This document shows, in pieces, positions 43,305-48,732 of a stretch of 48,732 bases of DNA; the stretch's first letter is position 1; each line of letters opens with the position of its first letter. The stretch lies in assembly GCA_013391385.1 (NCBI GenBank), contig JACBFI010000027.1, positions 1 to 48,732 of the forward strand, written 5' to 3'. A program made the translations under genes and the position numbers. The notes under the pieces are model-generated. The model had not been told where the DNA came from and did not search any database. It worked only from the letters and a program-made list of their open reading frames with translations. This DNA comes from Sediminibacterium sp. Gen4 (GTDB lineage Bacteria > Bacteroidota > Bacteroidia > Chitinophagales > Chitinophagaceae).

Positions 43305-43870
43305 ACACTCATTGTTTGTTGACTTATTTCAAGATATATTTCTCTTAGCTGTTTGACAGCCCGATGTATTCTTACTTTAATCGCTCCTTCTGACAATTTT
43401 AAAATCTCAGCGATCTCTTGGTATTTCATTTCGCGATACTTGGATAATATGATCAACTCCCGATCTGTTTCACTCAATCTTGCTAGCGCTTTTCGTAAGA
43501 TCAATTCTTCTTCTTTTCTATGTAACATGTTATCCGCGGTTGCTGTTTCTTTTATATGTTCCTCAACCTCTTCGGTATTCACAGTGTTACCTGTTCGCTT
43601 ATTTCTTCTGTAATAATCTTTTAATGCGTTTCTGGCAATGGTATACATCCAAGTCTCAAACTTAAAAGTACCCGTGAATGTTGCCCGAGAACGAATCATG
43701 TTCATGAAAACGGTTTGTACCAGATCCTCACTTTCATCTTTTATGCCTGTTTGATGGTAAAAGAACCCATACAGTGGACGATGGTGTCTGTCGAATAACA
43801 GTGCCATCTGATCCAGGTTGCCTTCTTTTACCCTGAACATGAGTTGATTATCAATGGTTTCGTTCGTCAA
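43301..43870 (-). CDS. ECF-type RNA polymerase sigma factor
   Basis: A 189-residue sigma-70 of the extracytoplasmic-function class. Region 2 includes DQMALLFDRHHRPLYGFFYH and ESEDLVQTVFMNMIRS with TWMYTIARNALKDYYRR. Region 4 has LSETDRELIILSKYREMKYQEIAEILKLSEGAIKVRIHRAVKQL, seen as REMKYQEIAEILKLSEGAIK. No region 3, as usual. It heads the operon with the anti-sigma factor and two DUF4097 genes. The leader has GTAACC on the minus strand (43923-43928), which could be part of an autoregulated promoter. Confidence 0.92.
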   Translation of the reverse strand: MTNETIDNQLMFRVKEGNLDQMALLFDRHHRPLYGFFYHQTGIKDESEDLVQTVFMNMIRSRATFTGTFKFETWMYTIARNALKDYYRRNKRTGNTVNTEEVEEHIKETATADNMLHRKEEELILRKALARLSETDRELIILSKYREMKYQEIAEILKLSEGAIKVRIHRAVKQLREIYLEISQQTMSV

Positions 43871-43943
43871 TCTCGGGTCAGTTAATGTTTGCTTTGAAGT
43901 ATAAACTGAGGTTGGAGGAAAAGGTTACAAGCGTTTTTCATTT

Positions 43944-45422
43944 TTATTTACCCATCTGCTCTAATAATAGCCCCTTTATCTGACCATTTTGAGGATCCAC
44001 CCAACATTCTTGGTAGCCCTTTTTCGGAAAGAAAATACTGGTCATAACGGAAAGTCCATCGTCTGCAAATAATTCCACAGAGGTTTTATCCAATACCAGC
44101 TTTACTTTAATTGATGGGTGATTGGATAATCTTGGTGCAATATGTATCCCCGCAAACTCGGGATGAAATATTGTTAGTCCCGATGCACTCCGATCAATAA
44201 AAAAAACTTGCTTTTTATGATCATATCCAATCACGATTTTTTCTTGCTCATCATTCATACATGTAATAGAAAAATCTTTTGCGGCACTCGCTTCAAAAGA
44301 TATCATAGTCGAACCAGATATTTTTACTTTTTCAATAGCATTGACCTCATTTTTTTGAAACCTATTTTTACCGGATGCATGGAGAGAAGATACGGGTAGC
44401 GAAGTCAATCGCCATTCTTCTCCTAGTTTCATCAGTTTTAATTCGCGGGGAATGGTCATGGCGCTTCTCCACAATGTTGTAGGTACTTGATTGGCATACA
44501 TCCAATTGCTCATCCATCCAATCAGTATTTTTTGATCGCCGGTATTTGACCAAGTGACTCCGGCATAGTTATCAGGACCATAATCCAACCACAATGTTTG
44601 ATCGGTAAAAGATTTAAAAGACTTACCATCAAACTCTCCCAAAAAATATTGAGTACCTGAGCCCTTATTTGGTGCCCCCGGGTTGAGGTTTACGATTAAT
44701 GCCCAAATGGTTTTACCTTCATACTGCATTGGAAAAAGATCCGGACATTCCCATACACCTCCATGAGCCCCCACATCTTCACCGAAGGAACTTTCCGCTA
44801 TCCAATTTTTTAAGTCCTTGGAGGAGTAAAACAATATTTTGTTTTGGGCAGCAAGTGACATAATCCATTTTTTCTTCGGTGCATACCAGATTACTTTCGG
44901 ATCACGGAAATCTTTGATACCCGGATTTTTGATCACCGGATTCTGATCATATTTTATCCAGGTTTTTCCATCATCTATACTATAAGCAAGACTTTGCGTT
45001 TGGAAATCTGTACGACCTGCTTTTTCCCCATCTGTATTATGTTGTGTAAAAACAGCGACCAAAGCTGTTTCTCCCGGTTGGGCAAAACCCGCAGTATTAT
45101 TACTATCTACCACCGCACTACCTGAAAAAATAGTACCCAAACTATCCGGAAATAAAGCAATAGGCTCGTGTCGCCATTCTATTAGGTCTTTACTGGTGGC
45201 ATGCCCCCAATGCATAGGACCCCAAACAGATGAATCCGGATTGTGTTGGTAAAAAAGGTGATACACTCCTTTATGATACACCATCCCATTGGGATCATTC
45301 ATCCATGCCTTTGGTGGAGTAAAATGAATATCAGGACGATACAACTCTTCTTCTGTCATGGATTTTTTCTCTTGACAGGAAAAACAATAAAACAGTATCA
45401 AGTAGTATACAGCTTTTTTCAT
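43944..45422 (-). CDS. Glycoside hydrolase family 32 enzyme, probable exo-fructosidase
   Basis: A 492-residue GH32 protein with a short lipoprotein-like signal (lipid Cys13 or Cys16 in FYCFSC). Catalytic residues are clear: nucleophile Asp43 (WMNDPNG), transition-state Asp174 (FRDPKV) and acid/base Glu225 (WECPDLF). The five-bladed propeller occupies about residues 33-345 and the C-terminal beta-sandwich about 360-490, a usual length for levanase or fructan beta-fructosidase. It would release fructose from sucrose, levan or inulin outside the cell. It is 50 bases downstream of a sodium:solute symporter gene, which could carry the product. It fits the fructokinase at the other end of the window. 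Confidence 0.9.
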   Translation of the reverse strand: MKKAVYYLILFYCFSCQEKKSMTEEELYRPDIHFTPPKAWMNDPNGMVYHKGVYHLFYQHNPDSSVWGPMHWGHATSKDLIEWRHEPIALFPDSLGTIFSGSAVVDSNNTAGFAQPGETALVAVFTQHNTDGEKAGRTDFQTQSLAYSIDDGKTWIKYDQNPVIKNPGIKDFRDPKVIWYAPKKKWIMSLAAQNKILFYSSKDLKNWIAESSFGEDVGAHGGVWECPDLFPMQYEGKTIWALIVNLNPGAPNKGSGTQYFLGEFDGKSFKSFTDQTLWLDYGPDNYAGVTWSNTGDQKILIGWMSNWMYANQVPTTLWRSAMTIPRELKLMKLGEEWRLTSLPVSSLHASGKNRFQKNEVNAIEKVKISGSTMISFEASAAKDFSITCMNDEQEKIVIGYDHKKQVFFIDRSASGLTIFHPEFAGIHIAPRLSNHPSIKVKLVLDKTSVELFADDGLSVMTSIFFPKKGYQECWVDPQNGQIKGLLLEQMGK

Positions 45423-45472
45423 ACGATAAGAATGAATGACTTGAAATTACCGATTTCCTTTTCATTCTCCTA

Positions 45473-47164
45473 CTACCAAAACTTTGCATACAACGCTATC
45501 ACAATCATCAACAACATCGTGATCATAGCGATACTGGACGGTTTTAGTTTGAACATACTACGATCAATATCAAATGCTTTTGGATTTACTTTCGGTCCAC
45601 CTAAACTAATCAGCACCATGATCAATACCGTGAAGAAGAAAGTCCAACCCATATTCACCATAAAAGGAATTTCATATTGCCCGGCAGCATTGATATAGGC
45701 AGTATACAAAATGGTTTCAGAACCAAACCAAGATGGTGCATAATTATTGAAGACCACCGATAAAATAAAGCCGGATAATACACCAGCCACAGCAGCGGCC
45801 CCCGTGGTTCTTTTCCAGAACATACCCAGCAGGAACATGGCGAATACACCCGGACTAATAAAGCCTGTATATTTTTGAATAAAAGTATATCCACCTTCAC
45901 CACCGATGCCTAGCAAATCTTCCCAGGTACAGAACACAGCAATGAGCATGGCAACAAAAATGGAGATGCGACCTATTCTCACCAATTTGGCTTCATCTGC
46001 TTTTGTATCAAAATATTTCTGGTAGATATCCAAGGTGAAGATGGTAGAGATGCTATTCGCTTTACCTGCCAATGAAGCAACAATAGCCGCTGTTAATGCC
46101 GCAACAGATAAGCCTTTCATACCAACAGGTAATAAACTTAAAACAGCTGCATAGGCACCATCTTTTTTACCATCGAAAACGGATGCATCAAAATATCCAT
46201 TTTGATATAAAACAAAAGCAGCAATACCGGGTAACATCACAATCACCGGCATAAATATTTTTATGAATCCGGCAAATAAAATTCCGTTACGTGCCGTTTG
46301 CAGATCTGCTCCTAATGCGCGTTGTGTAATGTATTGATTACAGCCCCAGTAATTCAGGTTGGATATCCATTGTCCGGCGAAATACATGGTGATACCCGGC
46401 AATGCAATATATTTTTGTACATATTCAGCGCTACTGGCTGCTGTGGGTTTATCAAAAATCATATGAAAATGATCGGGAGCTTCTTTCATCAATGCACCCA
46501 ATCCGCTGATCGCACTGTTGCCTTTATTTACTACTTCATCCACTGCTACGAGTGATAAATAAACAGCTACACCTCCGCCGATCAGCAGTACAGCCACCTG
46601 TATCACATCAGTATATCCGATCACTTTCATTCCGCCGATAGTGATACAGAATGCAAACAATGCCAACACAATTAAAATGATGTGAAAGAATTCACTTCCG
46701 ATCAATCCACTAATGGCTTTAGAGCCCAGGTATAAAATGGAAGTAAGGTTTACGAAGATGTACAGGAACAACCAGAATACGGCCATGATCACGGAAACGG
46801 TTTCATTGTAACGCTGTTTCAGGAACTGTGGCATGGTATAAATCTTATTCTTGAGATATACCGGAATGAACCAAATGGCAACAATGATAAGTGCTACAGC
46901 CGCAATCCATTCATAAGCAGCTACAGCAATACCGGCGAAGAAACCCTCTCCACTCATCCCCACAAAATGTTCTGCAGAAATATTGGATGCGATCAGCGAT
47001 GCACCAATGGCCCACCAGGTAAGTGATCCTTCTGCCAGGAAATAATCCTTGGTACTGGCGGTTGTTGATTTTTTCCTCCGGTACACCCATATGCCGTAAG
47101 AGACTACAATGATAAAATAAGCAAGAATGACAATGATATCAGTTAGTTGGAGCTGGTTATTCAT
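45473..47164 (-). CDS. Sodium:solute symporter (SSS/SGLT family)
   Basis: A 563-residue integral membrane protein with about 13-14 hydrophobic segments and a LeuT-type core. Conserved stretches include LIASNISAEHFVGMSGEGF (membrane segment 1 region), AGQWISNLNYWGCNQYITQR and AALTAAIVASLAGKANSIST with the Na+-site Ser/Thr pattern. The N- and C-terminal lengths are normal for the sugar-transporting branch. It uses the sodium gradient to import a sugar, here probably fructose given the GH32 gene directly after it in the same operon. The leader between it and mnmE (54 bases) contains GTATCTAATT...AATTAGGATAC, a small interrupted palindrome at about 47165-47190. Confidence 0.88.
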   Translation of the reverse strand: MNNQLQLTDIIVILAYFIIVVSYGIWVYRRKKSTTASTKDYFLAEGSLTWWAIGASLIASNISAEHFVGMSGEGFFAGIAVAAYEWIAAVALIIVAIWFIPVYLKNKIYTMPQFLKQRYNETVSVIMAVFWLFLYIFVNLTSILYLGSKAISGLIGSEFFHIILIVLALFAFCITIGGMKVIGYTDVIQVAVLLIGGGVAVYLSLVAVDEVVNKGNSAISGLGALMKEAPDHFHMIFDKPTAASSAEYVQKYIALPGITMYFAGQWISNLNYWGCNQYITQRALGADLQTARNGILFAGFIKIFMPVIVMLPGIAAFVLYQNGYFDASVFDGKKDGAYAAVLSLLPVGMKGLSVAALTAAIVASLAGKANSISTIFTLDIYQKYFDTKADEAKLVRIGRISIFVAMLIAVFCTWEDLLGIGGEGGYTFIQKYTGFISPGVFAMFLLGMFWKRTTGAAAVAGVLSGFILSVVFNNYAPSWFGSETILYTAYINAAGQYEIPFMVNMGWTFFFTVLIMVLISLGGPKVNPKAFDIDRSMFKLKPSSIAMITMLLMIVIALYAKFW

Positions 47165-47218
47165 GTATCTAATTTAGGGAATTAGGATACATGAGAGATA
47201 TAAAGAATAAAGATTCTG

Positions 47219-48601
47219 CTACTTCCCAATACAAAACTTACTAAATATAAAATCCAACTGATCTTCATTGGTAATCTCTCCGGTGATGAGTCCAAGATAG
47301 TGTAAACATTGACGAATATCCAATGCCAACAGATCGCCGGGTATTTGGCTATCGATTCCGGATTGCACTTCTTCAAGTGATTGGGAAAGTTTCAACAAAG
47401 CATCATGATGGCGTGCATTGGTGACAATCGTTGCCTCCGTATTCACATCACCACTAATCGCTTTTTGTGTGAGCGCCTGTTTGAGAATATCAATACCCGT
47501 CATAGATTTTGCAGAGATGAATATGGCTGATGGCAGATGGGTGATGGCATTTACCTTACTAACCTCAGCTGTATCGATTTTATTAGCCACCAGTAAGTAT
47601 TGAATATGTTTGTCTTTAAGACTTTGTTCAAATGCTTGTAATTCTTCTACAGCAGTATTATTGATGTCAAAGAGATACAATACAATATCTGAAGCATTCA
47701 TTTTCTCCAGACTTTTCTCTACACCAATTTGTTCGATTACATCTGTTGTATGCTCTCTGATACCTGCAGTATCTACCAAACGAAACAGAATACCATTGAT
47801 ATTGATGACTTCTTCAATCGTATCTCTTGTTGTACCTGCTATATCACTTACGATCGCTCTGTTTTCATTGAGTAATACATTCAGCAAAGTAGATTTACCC
47901 GCATTGGGTTTACCAATAATGGCTACTTGCACGCCATTTCGTATCACATTCCCCAGAGAGAATGATCGAATGAGTTGTTGTGTAGAATGATGGAGTTCTG
48001 CGATGAGCGCTTTTAATTCTTTTCTGTCTGCAAACTCTACATCTTCCTGAGAAAAATCCAGTTCCAACTCAATCATAGCAGAAAAGCGAATCAGTTGTTC
48101 TCGTAACTGTTTGAGATCCGAAGAAAATCCACCCCGCATATTATTCAATGCCGTTTTTCTGCTGGCTTCTGTATTACTGGCAATCAAATCAGCCACCGAT
48201 TCCGCTTGTGCCAGATCCAGCTTCCCATTGAGAAAAGCACGTTGTGTAAATTCACCTGGCTTGGCCAATCTCGCTCCTCGTTTGGTGATAGCCCCAATCA
48301 CTTGCTCCTGAATAAAGGGTGAACCATGACAACTAATCTCAATCACATCTTCGCCTGTATAAGATTTCGGACCTTTAAAGAGAGCGAGTACTACTTCATC
48401 TAATACCTGATCCCCATCTTTCAAATAACCCACGTGTAAAGTATGTGAGGCTTGTGCAGACAAATCTTTAGAAGGAAATAATGTATTCAGAATCGGAAAC
48501 GTATTTTTTCCACTCACCCTGATCACTCCAATCGCACCAATACCCTGCGGCGTAGCCAATGCAACAATCGTATCATCCCAGCCTGACAGGTGTATGGACA
48601 T
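47219..48601 (-). CDS. mnmE: tRNA modification GTPase MnmE
   Basis: A 460-residue protein of full length. The N-terminal tetrahydrofolate-binding domain starts DTIVALATPQGIGAIGVIRV. The embedded GTPase has G1 at residues 230-237 (GKPNAGKS), DIAGTTRD at 253-260, DTAG at 277-280 and NKID at 340-343. The C-terminus ends FCIGK, with the conserved Cys of this family. With MnmG it makes the cmnm5 modification on U34 of certain tRNAs, using K+-dependent GTP hydrolysis. It is a housekeeping gene and marks the end of the accessory block. Confidence 0.97.
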   Translation of the reverse strand: MSIHLSGWDDTIVALATPQGIGAIGVIRVSGKNTFPILNTLFPSKDLSAQASHTLHVGYLKDGDQVLDEVVLALFKGPKSYTGEDVIEISCHGSPFIQEQVIGAITKRGARLAKPGEFTQRAFLNGKLDLAQAESVADLIASNTEASRKTALNNMRGGFSSDLKQLREQLIRFSAMIELELDFSQEDVEFADRKELKALIAELHHSTQQLIRSFSLGNVIRNGVQVAIIGKPNAGKSTLLNVLLNENRAIVSDIAGTTRDTIEEVININGILFRLVDTAGIREHTTDVIEQIGVEKSLEKMNASDIVLYLFDINNTAVEELQAFEQSLKDKHIQYLLVANKIDTAEVSKVNAITHLPSAIFISAKSMTGIDILKQALTQKAISGDVNTEATIVTNARHHDALLKLSQSLEEVQSGIDSQIPGDLLALDIRQCLHYLGLITGEITNEDQLDFIFSKFCIGK

Positions 48602-48615
48602 GTGTGGAGTTTTGG

Positions 48616-48650
48616 CAAAGATAGGATGGATGAGAAGGTAAAAGTCAAAA
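48616..48650 (-). promoter_or_regulatory. Candidate mnmE promoter
   Basis: On the minus strand TATCTTTG (48616-48623) matches TAnnTTTG exactly. TTTTG at 48646-48650 is a possible -33 box with 22 bases between. Transcription would begin only about 8 bases before the ATG at 48601. The -33 box lies in a short word repeat (AAAGTC, AAAAGT) at 48640-48664. Nothing else is seen to the end of the window. Confidence 0.4.
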
Positions 48651-48732
48651 GTAAAAAGTCAAAATATGGTATACACCTGTAATAGTCAAGACTTGATCTG
48701 ACAGTAAAGGATTTTTTAAGCTGCTGGATAAT

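Noticed and set aside
1-48732. CRISPR array, tRNA, rRNA, insertion sequence or prophage
   Set aside because: No regularly spaced direct repeats, cloverleaf sequences, transposase or phage genes were seen by eye on either strand.

Overview
The window reads as chromosome of a Bacteroidota bacterium, most likely family Chitinophagaceae (Sediminibacterium or a close relative; the genus is a guess). Supporting signs are a SusC/SusD pair, many lipoproteins with Bacteroidota-style signal peptides, -7 promoter boxes of the TAnnTTTG type, an ECF sigma / anti-sigma / DUF4097 operon, and moderate AT richness. No rRNA, tRNA, CRISPR array, transposase or phage gene was seen, and no gene-free stretch exceeds 300 bases.

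Layout. (1) 0.1-3.2 kb, + strand: a PfkB-type fructokinase and an amylosucrase-like GH13 enzyme, a plausible intracellular sucrose module. (2) 3.3-11.0 kb, - strand: a six-gene unit starting with a secreted GH65 enzyme whose catalytic Glu pair points to hydrolysis rather than phosphorolysis, then a small membrane-anchored protein, a PAP2/vanadium-haloperoxidase-like (VHPO-like) lipoprotein, two outer-membrane barrels and a second VHPO-like lipoprotein. (3) 11.1-17.0 kb, + strand and divergent from GH65: a giant VCBS/FG-GAP + ASPIC/UnbV lipoprotein, a third VHPO-like lipoprotein and an SRPBCC/effector-binding-like protein. (4) 17.0-28.6 kb, - strand: susC-susD, a strong terminator, then two more giant VCBS/ASPIC lipoproteins overlapping by an ATGA. 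(5) 28.9-29.8 kb: a LacI-type regulator divergent from susC.

(6) 29.9-36.5 kb: an arsenosugar biosynthesis cluster. A purine nucleoside phosphorylase is divergent from DUF547 - AhpD-like peroxidase-like protein - arsS (radical SAM) - DUF2064 glycosyltransferase - arsM; the opposite strand carries a GT2 glycosyltransferase followed by a double-domain VOC protein. Two genes carry apparent single-base lesions: an in-frame TAA near the end of the GT2 gene, and no canonical start codon for the peroxidase-like gene.

(7) 36.7-40.6 kb: an AraC-type regulator with a metal-binding-like N-terminus, a cupin, CsbD-like and Lmo0937-like small stress proteins, a small barrel and an OmpA/TSP3 protein. (8) 40.8-43.9 kb, - strand: ECF sigma factor, anti-sigma factor with HEAT-like repeats, and two DUF4097 proteins. 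(9) 43.9-48.6 kb, - strand: a GH32 fructosidase and a sodium:solute symporter, preceded by mnmE.

Two themes stand out. Three VHPO-like and three VCBS/ASPIC lipoproteins sit with SusCD and GH65 in one 25-kb block, suggesting an uncharacterised cell-surface system. Separately, many intergenic gaps hold palindromes built from short repeated words, several touching stop codons: different in sequence but similar in construction.
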